Part shown: in pieces, positions 40,811 through 49,402 of the stretch
How the letters are laid out: every line of letters begins with the position of its first letter
How positions within the stretch are numbered: the stretch's first letter is position 1
Assembly (NCBI GenBank): GCA_020847985.1
Contig: JADLBC010000047.1
Location: 1 to 52,000 of the forward strand
Origin: Dehalococcoidia bacterium
GTDB taxonomy: Bacteria > Chloroflexota > Dehalococcoidia > Tepidiformales > Tepidiformaceae
Direction: 5' to 3'
DNA: 52,000 nt
Made by a program: the position numbers and the translations under genes
Notes under the pieces: generated by a model
The model's database searches: none
What the model saw: only the letters and a program-made list of their open reading frames with translations
What the model was told of the DNA's origin: nothing

Positions 40811-41269
40811 TCAGCCGGGGTGGCGCGAATGGGGCGATTGCCACACCGTCACCCAGCCTTCGGCACCGGTGATGGCTTCGTGCACGGCCTCCTGCTCGCA
40901 CAACGCGAGCCGTTCGATGGCGTTTTCCAGCGCGGTATCGCTTTCGTGCGAAACCTGCGCCAGCCGGTCGCGCAGGGAATCGAGCGCGCCGGAATCGCGC
41001 AGCCAGCGCACGCTGTTCGGCCAGACAAAGAAGGAGAAGCCTTCGGGGGCGGGGAAGTTCGGGCGGTGCTTGCCCAGCCAGAGGTAGCGCTCCTGCACCG
41101 AGGCCACCGGCGCGACGATCGCCACCAGCGGGCCTTCATCGGGCAGCGTGCGCGGGTCGATGAGCAGCCGCTCGGGGAAGCCGGCGAAGCCGATGGTGAT
41201 GAGGTCGGCCTTCGTGAACACTTCGCGGACCGCGTCCAGGTCGAGAGTGATTCCGTTCTCGGTGAGCAT
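40811..41269 (-). CDS. Hypothetical protein, 152 aa
   Basis: An ordinary-codon-usage protein beginning MLTENGITLDLDAVREVFTK and ending in HSRHPG. It is mixed alpha/beta with an acidic helical C-terminal part (DSLRDRLAQVSHESDTALENAIERLAL). No signal peptide, span or metal motif. I do not recognise the family. ATG 41269 has no good ribosome site and no leaderless box. It lies downstream of groL on the same strand but past the terminator hairpin at 41305-41333; a separate role is likely. Confidence 0.75.
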   Translation of the reverse strand: MLTENGITLDLDAVREVFTKADLITIGFAGFPERLLIDPRTLPDEGPLVAIVAPVASVQERYLWLGKHRPNFPAPEGFSFFVWPNSVRWLRDSGALDSLRDRLAQVSHESDTALENAIERLALCEQEAVHEAITGAEGWVTVWQSPHSRHPG

Positions 41270-41304
41270 CGTTCACGTTCCCAACAAGGAAGGATGGAAT
41301 ACGA

Positions 41305-41333
41305 AGGGGGCCGGGGCTTTCGCCCGGCCCCCT
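41305..41333 (-). terminator. Terminator hairpin after groL
   Basis: AGGGGGCCGGG (41305-41315) pairs with CCCGGCCCCCT (41323-41333); on the minus strand the stem is followed by TTCGTATTCC, so a weak T-run. Confidence 0.6.
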
Positions 41334-41379
41334 CCTGGTTTGCCGTTCGCCGGCGCATGGCCGGCCAGCGGGATTTGGC

Positions 41380-43070
<1,691 letters not shown>

Positions 43071-43095
43071 TCGCCGCGCGGAGCGCGGCGAGTTG

Positions 43096-43245
43096 TCAGT
43101 TCCCGGTTCCCAGTTCCCAGGGGATCGACCCCGTGCGGGGGCAGGTACCCCGTGGGGTTGCCCCCGCCTCGCGCCTCGCGCCTCGCGCCTCGCGCCTCGC
43201 GCCTCGGGCCCCCTTTCCTCCTTCCTCTTTACTCCTTTCTCTCCC
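43096..43245. repeat. Full composite element (A-core-B-C), the clearest example
   Basis: Class A GTTCCCG/GTTCCCA 43096-43121, GGGGATCGACCCC, GGGGTTGCCCCC, class B with six TCGCGCC/TCGGGCC units 43168-43210, class C pyrimidine array 43211-43245. It separates the divergent groL and clpS promoters. Confidence 0.95.
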
Positions 43246-43246
43246 G

Positions 43247-43252
43247 TATCCT
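43247..43252 (+). promoter_or_regulatory. -10 box of clpS (leaderless)
   Basis: TATCCT, six bases before ATG 43259, at the edge of a class C array. Confidence 0.65.
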
Positions 43253-43258
43253 CCTCGC

Positions 43259-43549
43259 ATGCGGTTCGGCGTGGCTCCCGTCACGGGGTTTGATACGAGC
43301 GTGCTGGAGAAGCTCCTGCCGCCGTGGGTCGTCATCCTCCACAACGACGACCACAATTCGATGGACCACGTGGTGCGCGCCCTGCTGGCATCGGTGCCTT
43401 CGCTCACGCCCGAGGAAGCGATCGAGATTATGTTCACGGCGCACTACCACGGCGAAGCCGCGGTCATCTCGTGCCCGAAAGAGGCCGCCGAACACTACCG
43501 CGACCGGCTCGAATCGTTCGGCCTCACCGCGACCATCGAGGCGGAGTAG
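43259..43549 (+). CDS. clpS: ATP-dependent Clp protease adaptor ClpS
   Basis: A 96-residue ClpS, the N-degron adaptor that delivers proteins to ClpA/ClpC. The core WVVILHNDDHNSMDHVVRALL includes the ligand-pocket Asn/Asp/His residues, followed by FTAHYHGEAAVI and KEAAEHYRDRLESFGLTATIE. The length and motif match the family well. The usual ClpA/ClpC partner is not in the window. ATG 43259 has no ribosome site but a properly placed -10 box. Confidence 0.94.
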   Translation: MRFGVAPVTGFDTSVLEKLLPPWVVILHNDDHNSMDHVVRALLASVPSLTPEEAIEIMFTAHYHGEAAVISCPKEAAEHYRDRLESFGLTATIEAE

Positions 43550-43552
43550 ACC

Positions 43553-43672
43553 GAGTTCCCAGGCCCCGGTTCCCAGTTCCCAGGGGATCGACCCCGCCGC
43601 GACCATGCCCGCCGTGGGGTTGCCCCCGCCTCATTCCTCATTCCTCATTCCTCATTCCTCTTCCTTTTCCAC
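43553..43672. repeat. Composite element (A-core-E)
   Basis: Class A 43554-43580, GGGGATCGACCCC, GGGGTTGCCCCC, class E ATTCCTC x4 43632-43660. Confidence 0.93.
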
Positions 43673-43731
43673 GGCCTAATCGCCGGTTAACCCGGGGACC
43701 ATCGGACCCATGAACGCATGACGCATCGTGC

Positions 43732-43808
43732 TACGATCAGCACGCAAGGGTGGCCACACCGCTCTCCCGCGCATCCCCGCCGCGGTTGCGCTCCGCGGCG
43801 GGGGCTTT
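43732..43808 (+). ncRNA. Candidate small RNA or leader: -10 box to strong terminator
   Basis: TACGAT at 43732-43737 would start RNA near 43744. A perfect 11-bp stem, CCCCGCCGCGG (43775-43785) with CCGCGGCGGGG (43793-43803), follows, then GCTTT. No -35 box is convincing. Could be a short RNA or an attenuator of obgE. Confidence 0.35.
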
Positions 43809-43809
43809 C

Positions 43810-43913
43810 CAAGAGAAACGAGACACGAGGAACGAGAAAAGGTACCCCAGCGCGGGGTGCCCGCCTCGTGCCGGGCCTACCCCCTGGAAACTTGGAACTG
43901 GGAACTGGGAACT
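43810..43913. repeat. Composite element (C/E-like-core-A)
   Basis: GAGAAACGAGACACGAGGAACGAG-like units at 43811-43841, GGGTACCCC and a GGCCTACCCCC core, class A TTGGAAC/GGGAACT 43887-43913. It ends at the hairpin before obgE. Confidence 0.85.
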
Positions 43914-43960
43914 CAGCATGACAGCGCAGCGCGCGCGAAGCGCGCGGCGCTGTCATGCTG
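43914..43960 (+). other. Long hairpin overlapping the obgE promoter
   Basis: CAGCATGACAGCG (43914-43926) pairs with CGCTGTCATGCTG (43948-43960), with further CGCGCG pairing inside. CATGCT at 43954-43959, the -10-like box six bases before ATG 43966, is in its 3' arm. Confidence 0.85.
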
Positions 43961-43965
43961 GTTAG

Positions 43966-45225
43966 ATGCTTGACGCCATCGATATCACCCTCACCGGCGG
44001 CACGGGCGGGCACGGGCTCGTCAGCTACCACCGCGAGAAGTTCGTTCCCCAGGGCGGCCCCGATGGCGGCGATGGCGGCCGCGGCGGCCGCATCTTCCTT
44101 CGCGCCATCGATGACCTCTACACGCTCGAACAGTACCGCGCGAAGCGCCGCTTCCACGCCGGCAACGGCGGCAATGGCGGCCCCAACCTCCGCACCGGCG
44201 CCCACGGCGCCGACCTCGTGCTCGAAGTCCCCGCCGGCACCGTCGTCATCGATGCCGAGGACGAATCCGTCCTTGCCGACCTGAAGCAGGTGGGCGAACA
44301 GGTGCTCGTGGCCCACGGCGGCCGCGGCGGCTGGGGCAACAAGCGCTTCGCCACCAGTACCAACAAAACCCCCTCCTACAGCCAGAAGGGCCAGGAAGGC
44401 GAGGAGGTCACCGTCCGGCTGGAGCTGCGCCTGCTCGCCGATGTCGGGCTGCTGGGGCTGCCGAACGCGGGCAAGTCCACCCTCCTCGCGGCCGTCTCCA
44501 ACGCCAAACCGAAGATCGCCGACTACGCCTTCACCACCCTCGAACCGATGCTCGGGGTGGTGAACTCGGGCTTCGATCGCTTCACCCTGGCCGACCTCCC
44601 GGGGCTGGTCGAAGGCGCGAGCGAGGGGTACGGCCTGGGGTTCGAATTCCTCAAGCACATCCGCCGCTGCCGCGTGCTCCTGCACGTCATCGATTGCAGC
44701 TCGCCCGACCCCATCACCGACTACGAGCTCATCGAGGGCGAAGTGCGCGCCTACGACCCAAGGCTCGACGAGGTCGCGCGCGTGGTCGCGGTGACGAAGG
44801 CGGACCTCGACTTCGATACCGCGAACGCCGCCGCCGCGACGCTCGCCGCGCACATCGGCCGCCCCGTGCGCGTCATCTCCGCCGATGACGGCGCCGGCAC
44901 AGAAGCGCTCATGGCCGAGCTCATGGCACTCGTCGCCCACGAACGGGACAAGGCCGCTGCCGCCGAGCCGGACGAGATCCCCGTCTTGCGCCCGGAATCA
45001 CGCGAGCGCTTCACCATCGAACCCGCCGGCGAAGGCCGCTGGGAGGTCCAAGGCCGCCGCGTCGTCACCTTTGTCGAGATGATGGACACCGAAATGGAGG
45101 GCGCCTACGACGAGGTCCAGCGCCGTCTCGAACGGTGGGGCCTGGTGAAAGCCCTCCGCCGCGCCGGAGCCAAAGCGGGCGACACGGTGGTGTTCGGGGA
45201 GAGCTCGATCGACTTCGAGGGGTGA
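43966..45225 (+). CDS. obgE: Obg-family GTPase ObgE/CgtA
   Basis: A 419-residue ribosome-assembly GTPase. The Obg fold occupies about 1-155, with long Gly-rich loops (GGPDGGDGGRGGR, GNGGNGGPN). The G domain has GLPNAGKST (164-172), DLPGLVEGA (G3) and TKAD (G4). A C-terminal OCT-type domain follows (ERFTIEPAGEGRWEVQG, EMMDTEMEGAYDEVQRRLERWGL, GDTVVFGE), which indicates Gram-positive-type or Chloroflexota Obg. ATG 43966 is directly downstream of the hairpin; there is no ribosome site, so a leaderless start is likely. Confidence 0.97.
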   Translation: MLDAIDITLTGGTGGHGLVSYHREKFVPQGGPDGGDGGRGGRIFLRAIDDLYTLEQYRAKRRFHAGNGGNGGPNLRTGAHGADLVLEVPAGTVVIDAEDESVLADLKQVGEQVLVAHGGRGGWGNKRFATSTNKTPSYSQKGQEGEEVTVRLELRLLADVGLLGLPNAGKSTLLAAVSNAKPKIADYAFTTLEPMLGVVNSGFDRFTLADLPGLVEGASEGYGLGFEFLKHIRRCRVLLHVIDCSSPDPITDYELIEGEVRAYDPRLDEVARVVAVTKADLDFDTANAAAATLAAHIGRPVRVISADDGAGTEALMAELMALVAHERDKAAAAEPDEIPVLRPESRERFTIEPAGEGRWEVQGRRVVTFVEMMDTEMEGAYDEVQRRLERWGLVKALRRAGAKAGDTVVFGESSIDFEG

Positions 45226-45226
45226 G

Positions 45227-45345
45227 GGAGAGGAAGGAGAAAAGAGAAGGAGAAAAGGGGCTCGAGGCTCGAGGTTCGAGGCTCAAGGCGGGGCTACCCC
45301 GGGGGGGCATGCTCCCCCCATGGGGCTGATCCCCCGGGGAACCGG
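45227..45345. repeat. Composite element (C-B-core-A)
   Basis: Purine class C 45229-45260, class B GGCTCGA/GGTTCGA 45259-45288, GGGGCTACCCC, GGGGGGCATGCTCCCCCC hairpin, GGGGCTGATCCCC and one class A unit. It follows the obgE stop. Confidence 0.92.
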
Positions 45346-45360
45346 TCACTCACTCGGCGC

Positions 45361-45458
45361 TTGCCAGGTTTACACCCACGGCACGATACTCTCATTGAGC
45401 AGTCCCCGGTACGTCCTCTCCCGGCCTTGAGCCGGTGATGGCCCCGGGGTTTTTCTTT
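45361..45458 (+). ncRNA. Candidate small RNA with promoter and terminator
   Basis: TTGCCA (45361-45366), 18-base spacer, GATACT (45385-45390) predicts a start near 45397. The RNA would hold CCGGC/GCCGG (45421-45435) inside CCCCGG (45404-45409)/CCGGGG (45444-45449), followed by TTTTTCTTT at 45450-45458. It is about 60 nt long. It may be a stand-alone RNA or a transcription attenuator for the LLM gene. Confidence 0.5.
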
Positions 45459-45477
45459 GCCCACGCCCCCCGCCACA

Positions 45478-45552
45478 CCCGGGGTTGCCCCGCTCGCGCC
45501 TCGCGCCTCGAGCCTCGAACCCCCCTTTCCTCCTTTCTCTTTCCTCTTTTCC
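45478..45552. repeat. Composite element (core-B-C)
   Basis: GGGGTTGCCCC, class B TCGCGCC/TCGAGCC 45494-45520, class C pyrimidine array 45522-45552. Confidence 0.92.
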
Positions 45553-45553
45553 G

Positions 45554-45559
45554 CTACAC
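45554..45559 (+). promoter_or_regulatory. -10 box of the LLM oxidoreductase operon
   Basis: TACACT next to a class C array; predicted start 45566 with a 45-base leader containing GGAG. Confidence 0.55.
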
Positions 45560-45610
45560 TTCCCGCGCCCGGGCACTTCGCCCGCCCGGAGTCCCCGCGG
45601 AGACGCTTTC

Positions 45611-46558
45611 GTGCGCATCGCTCCCGGCGAAATCCGCTTCGGCATCCATGCCGGCCCGCAGCACACCACCTACGCCGACTACCGCGACCTCTGGCTCTGG
45701 GCCGAAGAGGTGGGCTTCGACTGGGTCTCCGTCTTCGATCACTTCATCCCCATCCAGACCGACCCGGAGGGCCCCTGCTTCGAAGGGCTGACGCTGCTTT
45801 CGGCGCTCGCCGCGCAGACGAAGCGGGTGCGCTGCGGCATCCTCGTCGTGGGCAACACCTATCGCCACCCGGCGGTGCTCGCGAACATCGCCGCCACCAT
45901 CGACCACGTCTCCGGCGGGCGCCTCGAACTGGGCGTGGGCGCCGGCTGGTGGGAGATGGAGCACGAGGAGTACGGCATCGAACTGCCGCCCATCGGCCGG
46001 CGCATACGCATGCTCGGCGAAGCGCTCCCCATCCTGAAGAGCCTCTGGAGCGAGCACCGCACCACCTTCGAAGGCCGCTACTACCACCTCGAAAACGCTC
46101 TCTGCGAGCCCAAGCCCGTGCAGCCCGGCGGCATCCCCCTCTGGGTCGGCGGCGCCGGGGAGCAGCTCACCCTCAAGGCCGTCGCCGAATCCGCCGACGG
46201 CTGGAACACCTTCTTCATGCCCGCCGATGCCTACCAGCACAAACTCGATGTCCTCGCCGCGCACTGCCAGCGCATCGGCCGCGACCCCAACGAGATCCGC
46301 AAGTCGCTCGTGCTCGGCGGCGTTGTCGCTCGCACCGAGGCCGAAGTGGAGGCGCGCCTGGCCCGTGGACGCACCCGCGCCGGCGTCAGCGGCACCCCCG
46401 AGCAGGTAGTCGAACAGCTGCTGCCCTACGTCCGCCTGGGCGTGGGCGATTTCATCTTCGGCGCGAGGCCCCCGGCCGATACGGAAAGCCTCGAACTCAT
46501 CGCGAAGGAGGTCGCGCCCCTGCTCCGTGAGCGCGCGCGCGGCCTGCTGCCGGCCTGA
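45611..46558 (+). CDS. LLM-class F420-dependent oxidoreductase
   Basis: A 315-residue luciferase-like TIM-barrel flavin/F420 oxidoreductase. It has WAEEVGFDWVSVFDHFIP, AAQTKRVRCGILVVGNTYRHPAVLANIAATIDHVSGGRLELGVGAGWWEMEHEEYG (a hallmark of the F420 branch), PLWVGGAGEQLTLKAVAESADGWN and GVGDFIFGARPP. The substrate is unknown. GTG 45611 (MRIAPGEIRFG) is preceded by GCGGAG about 9 bases earlier; a longer frame into repeats was rejected. It is 38 bases upstream of a dienelactone hydrolase gene, so they are an operon. Confidence 0.92.
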   Translation: MRIAPGEIRFGIHAGPQHTTYADYRDLWLWAEEVGFDWVSVFDHFIPIQTDPEGPCFEGLTLLSALAAQTKRVRCGILVVGNTYRHPAVLANIAATIDHVSGGRLELGVGAGWWEMEHEEYGIELPPIGRRIRMLGEALPILKSLWSEHRTTFEGRYYHLENALCEPKPVQPGGIPLWVGGAGEQLTLKAVAESADGWNTFFMPADAYQHKLDVLAAHCQRIGRDPNEIRKSLVLGGVVARTEAEVEARLARGRTRAGVSGTPEQVVEQLLPYVRLGVGDFIFGARPPADTESLELIAKEVAPLLRERARGLLPA

Positions 46559-46596
46559 CACCGGCGATTTCGAACCCCACGAGGAGGAACCCCACC

Positions 46597-47355
46597 ATGC
46601 CAAACACCGATGAATACGAGGGCATCATCGCCGAGACCACGGTCATCCGTGGCCACAACGGCGACGCCATCCACGCCTACTTCGCCCGCCCGCTCGGCGC
46701 CGGTCCGTTCCCCGCGGTCGTGCTCGTGCACCACATGCCCGGCTGGAGCGACTGGTACAAGGAGATCACGCGGAACTTCGCCGCCCACGGCTACCTCACG
46801 CTCACGCCCGACCTCTACTGCCGCACCGGGCACGGCCAGTGGGGCGACGTCACCGCCAGGGTCCGCGCCGAAGGCGGCGTGTCTGATGACCAGGTCGTGG
46901 GCGATGCCCAGGGCGCGATCGACTTCCTGCGGTCCCTGCCCACGTCCAACGGCAAGGTGGGCGTCATGGGCAGCTGCTCCGGCGGCCGCCACGCATACCT
47001 CGTCGCGACGCGCGGCACCGGCGTCGATGCCGTCATCGACCTCTGGGGCGGCGGCGTGGTGATGAAGCCCGAGGACCTCACGGAGAAGCGCCCGGTCGCG
47101 CCGATCGACTACACGCCTCAGCTGCAGTGCCCCATCCTCGGCCTGTTCGGGCTCGAAGACCGCGCGCCCACGGCGGAGCAGGTCGACCAGCACGAGGCGG
47201 CGCTGAAGGCGGCGGGCAAGGAGTACGAATTCCACCGCTACGAAGGCGCCGCGCACGGCTTCATGTACCACCATGCACCGCAGGCGTATCGCGCCGCCGC
47301 CGCCGTCGATGCCTGGTCGAAGGTGTGGGACTTCTTCGGCCGCAAGCTCGCCTAG
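46597..47355 (+). CDS. Dienelactone hydrolase family protein
   Basis: A 252-residue alpha/beta hydrolase of the DLH family. The triad is Cys127 in GSCSGG, Asp188 in LFGLEDRAP and His220 in AAHGF, the Cys-Asp-His set of true dienelactone hydrolases. The early VVLVHHMPGWSDWYKE and the FAAHGYLTLTPDLY are typical. Substrate unknown; the neighbouring LLM oxidoreductase may make or use it. ATG 46597 has GAGGAGG about 9 bases upstream. It lies between the LLM gene and a DUF6295-like gene in the same direction. Confidence 0.92.
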   Translation: MPNTDEYEGIIAETTVIRGHNGDAIHAYFARPLGAGPFPAVVLVHHMPGWSDWYKEITRNFAAHGYLTLTPDLYCRTGHGQWGDVTARVRAEGGVSDDQVVGDAQGAIDFLRSLPTSNGKVGVMGSCSGGRHAYLVATRGTGVDAVIDLWGGGVVMKPEDLTEKRPVAPIDYTPQLQCPILGLFGLEDRAPTAEQVDQHEAALKAAGKEYEFHRYEGAAHGFMYHHAPQAYRAAAAVDAWSKVWDFFGRKLA

Positions 47356-47365
47356 GAGACACGTT

Positions 47366-47629
47366 ATGTGCACCAATATCATGCACACCACCACCATCGA
47401 GGGCATGGGCAAGGGCGCGAAGGGCTGGTTCCCCGTCGCCCAGGCCTACGTCTCGTACGACCACCCGATGAATCTCGCGGCCGAGCACGCAGTGGGCATC
47501 GACTTCGTCGACCGCGTGACCGGCCTCGAGCGGGTGGCGGTCGAAATCACCCTCGATAGCGCCCGCAGCCTCGTGGCCGCGCTGCAGACGGCGCTGGCGA
47601 AAGCGGACGAATGGGAGGCGAGCACCTAG
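47366..47629 (+). CDS. DUF6295-like small protein, 87 aa
   Basis: An 87-residue protein with the DUF6295 pattern as I remember it: MCTNIMHTTTIEGMGKGAKGWFP near the N-terminus, YVSYDHPMNLAAEHAVGIDFV in the middle, then VAVEITLDSARSLVAAL. Proteins of this family are of unknown function and often sit beside hydrolase or oxidoreductase genes. AGGAGA, which overlaps the previous stop, lies about 7 bases before ATG 47366, so it is the third gene of the operon. The stop TAG belongs to the class D heptamer array. Confidence 0.82.
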   Translation: MCTNIMHTTTIEGMGKGAKGWFPVAQAYVSYDHPMNLAAEHAVGIDFVDRVTGLERVAVEITLDSARSLVAALQTALAKADEWEAST

Positions 47630-47735
47630 CTGTTGGCTCTTAGCTGCCAGCTGTGACCACACGCGGACAAACTCGGCGCGGGGGTACATCCTCGCGCCGG
47701 GGTTGATCCCCTGGGAACCGGGAACTGGGAACTCC
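47627..47735. repeat. Composite element (D-core-A)
   Basis: Class D TAGCTGT/TGGCTCT/TAGCTGC/CAGCTGT at 47627-47655, whose first base triplet is the stop of the preceding gene, GGGGGTACATCC..., GGGGTTGATCCCC and class A GGGAACC/GGGAACT 47713-47734. Confidence 0.92.
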
Positions 47736-47792
47736 CACACCTTTGCGAGCGAGGGGCGCGGACGGCCGTTCCCGCCTGCCGGCGGCGGTCCG

Positions 47793-47798
47793 TACGCT
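47793..47798 (+). promoter_or_regulatory. -10 box of the aminotransferase gene (leaderless)
   Basis: TACGCT, six bases before ATG 47805. Confidence 0.6.
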
Positions 47799-47804
47799 CG
47801 CGGT

Positions 47805-48821
47805 ATGGACGCGACGGCGGATGCCCGCTTCGACCTGCTGCGCTACTACGCGGAGTACTTCCGTCCCGGCATGATCGACCTGAGCGCATCGTGCCCGCCG
47901 CCGGCCACGCTCGCGGTGGACCTGGGCGAGGCGCTCACGGCGGACGGCCTCGCCTTCGTACCGCCCTCGGGCGCGCCGGACCTGCGTGAGGCGATCGCCG
48001 CCCGCTACAGCACCGTCGCCGCCGGGGACGTGCTCATCGCCGCGGGGGCGTCGGAGGCCCTCGCCGCGGTCGCGCTGGCGCTGCTCGGGCCGGGCGCGCG
48101 CGCGGCCGTCGATAGCGGCATCTACGCCAGCTTCACGGAGGCCGCGAAGGCCGCGGGTGCGGTCCTCGTGCCCGGATCGCCGCTCGCGCCGGACACGGCC
48201 GTCGTGGCCGTGTGCAACCCGTCGACGCCCTCCGACCGCATCCGCGACATGGCCGTCCTCGCCGCCGAAGCGCGCGCCGCCGGCGCCGTCCTCGCCGCCG
48301 ACGAGGTCTACCGCGACCTCTCATGCATCCCCATCGCCGCCGCCGCCGACCTCGACGCGCACGCCATCAGCATCGGCGACCTCTCGAAGCCGCTCGGGCT
48401 GGGCGCGTTGCGCATCGGCTGGGTCGCGACGCGCGACGCCGCCCTCCGCGACCTGCTCGATCGCCAGCTCCAGCTGCTCTCCGGCGGGCCGTCCGCGCTC
48501 TCCGTGCGCGCCGCGCTGGCCGCCTTCGCAACCTTCGATGACGAGGTCGCGCGGACGATGGCGGCCGCCACGGAGAACGGGGGCGCCATTCTGCGCGCGC
48601 TCGCCGCCCACGGCTGGACGTTCACGGCACCGGAAGCCGGCCTCACCGTGCTCGCCTGGCCGCCCACGGCGGTCGACGCGGCCGCCGAGGCGCGCGTCCA
48701 CGCTGCCGGGCTCTTCCTCATCCCCTGCGACATGTACGGGGCGCCCGGCGCGTACCGTTTCGGCCTGTTGGCGCCGCTCGAAGCCGTTCGCCGCGCCCTG
48801 CACCTGCTGGCCGAACGCTAA
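47805..48821 (+). CDS. Aminotransferase, class I/II (fold type I)
   Basis: A 338-residue PLP aminotransferase. The N-terminal part is short; landmarks are FVPPSGAPDLREAIAARY, AGASEALAAVALALLGPG (phosphate-binding region), CNPSTPSDR (Asn), AADEVYRDL (Asp and Tyr) and the PLP Lys195 in GDLSKPLGLGALRIGW. The conserved Arg that binds the substrate carboxylate (near the end) is in GAYRFGLLAP. It is shorter than typical class I enzymes (about 390). The substrate is unknown. ATG 47805 is exactly six bases after TACGCT. Confidence 0.9.
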   Translation: MDATADARFDLLRYYAEYFRPGMIDLSASCPPPATLAVDLGEALTADGLAFVPPSGAPDLREAIAARYSTVAAGDVLIAAGASEALAAVALALLGPGARAAVDSGIYASFTEAAKAAGAVLVPGSPLAPDTAVVAVCNPSTPSDRIRDMAVLAAEARAAGAVLAADEVYRDLSCIPIAAAADLDAHAISIGDLSKPLGLGALRIGWVATRDAALRDLLDRQLQLLSGGPSALSVRAALAAFATFDDEVARTMAAATENGGAILRALAAHGWTFTAPEAGLTVLAWPPTAVDAAAEARVHAAGLFLIPCDMYGAPGAYRFGLLAPLEAVRRALHLLAER

Positions 48822-48866
48822 CGGCGGCGAAACCGCCCGGCATTTCGTACCCGCCCCCGCGCCGCG

Positions 48867-48872
48867 TATGGT
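48867..48872 (+). promoter_or_regulatory. -10 box of the 168-aa hypothetical gene (leaderless)
   Basis: TATGGT, six bases before ATG 48879. Confidence 0.6.
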
Positions 48873-48878
48873 GCCGCC

Positions 48879-49385
48879 ATGCGCACGAACCCGTCCCGGC
48901 CGCCTGGCCTGGCTATTGGCGACGAGCATCCCCAGCTCCAGGACGCCATCCGCGATTTCGCCAGCCGCCAGCCCCGGCTCGACGCGGAGCTGGCCACGTG
49001 GTTCTTCCTCGAAGCGGTCCGCCGCCTGCCGCCGGATCTCGCGGGCGAGCATCTGACGTTCGGGCGGCACGAACGGGGCGGGTTCATCAACATCCTGCTC
49101 GGCAACTACCTGCTCGCCGGGATGTATCGCCCGCGAAAGGGACGGTCGGGCCTGGAGCTGGTCACGCTCGACGCGACGGCGCCGGATTCGGACACGTTCG
49201 GCACCTGCCCGATCCCGGTCTACCTTTCGCACCTCCCGCTCTCCGCGCTCGAACGCATCGTCGCATGGCGCGCGTGGGACGGCTTCGGCGACGCCTGTTC
49301 GAGCCTCGCCATGGCGGGGAGCCACGCCACGAAACGGCCGCACGGCTGGTGGGCGAAGGTGCCACTCGGTTCGCTGCTGGGGTAA
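48879..49385 (+). CDS. Hypothetical protein, 168 aa
   Basis: A protein beginning MRTNPSRPPGLAIGDEHPQLQD with no signal or span, helical near the N-terminus (AELATWFFLEAVRRLPPDLA) and beta-rich later (GRSGLELVTLDATAPDSDTFGTCPIPVYLSHLPLSALERIVAWRAWDG). Codon use is normal for the window. The family is not recognised. ATG 48879 is six bases after TATGGT. It converges with the MBL-fold gene with 17 bases between stops. Confidence 0.75.
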   Translation: MRTNPSRPPGLAIGDEHPQLQDAIRDFASRQPRLDAELATWFFLEAVRRLPPDLAGEHLTFGRHERGGFINILLGNYLLAGMYRPRKGRSGLELVTLDATAPDSDTFGTCPIPVYLSHLPLSALERIVAWRAWDGFGDACSSLAMAGSHATKRPHGWWAKVPLGSLLG

Positions 49386-49402
49386 CCCTTCGTCGCGAAC
49401 CC

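Noticed and set aside
45404..45455. Fluoride riboswitch because of GGTGATGGCCCC
   Set aside because: The conserved downstream CUGAUGRC segment and pseudoknot partners are missing; a terminator stem explains it.
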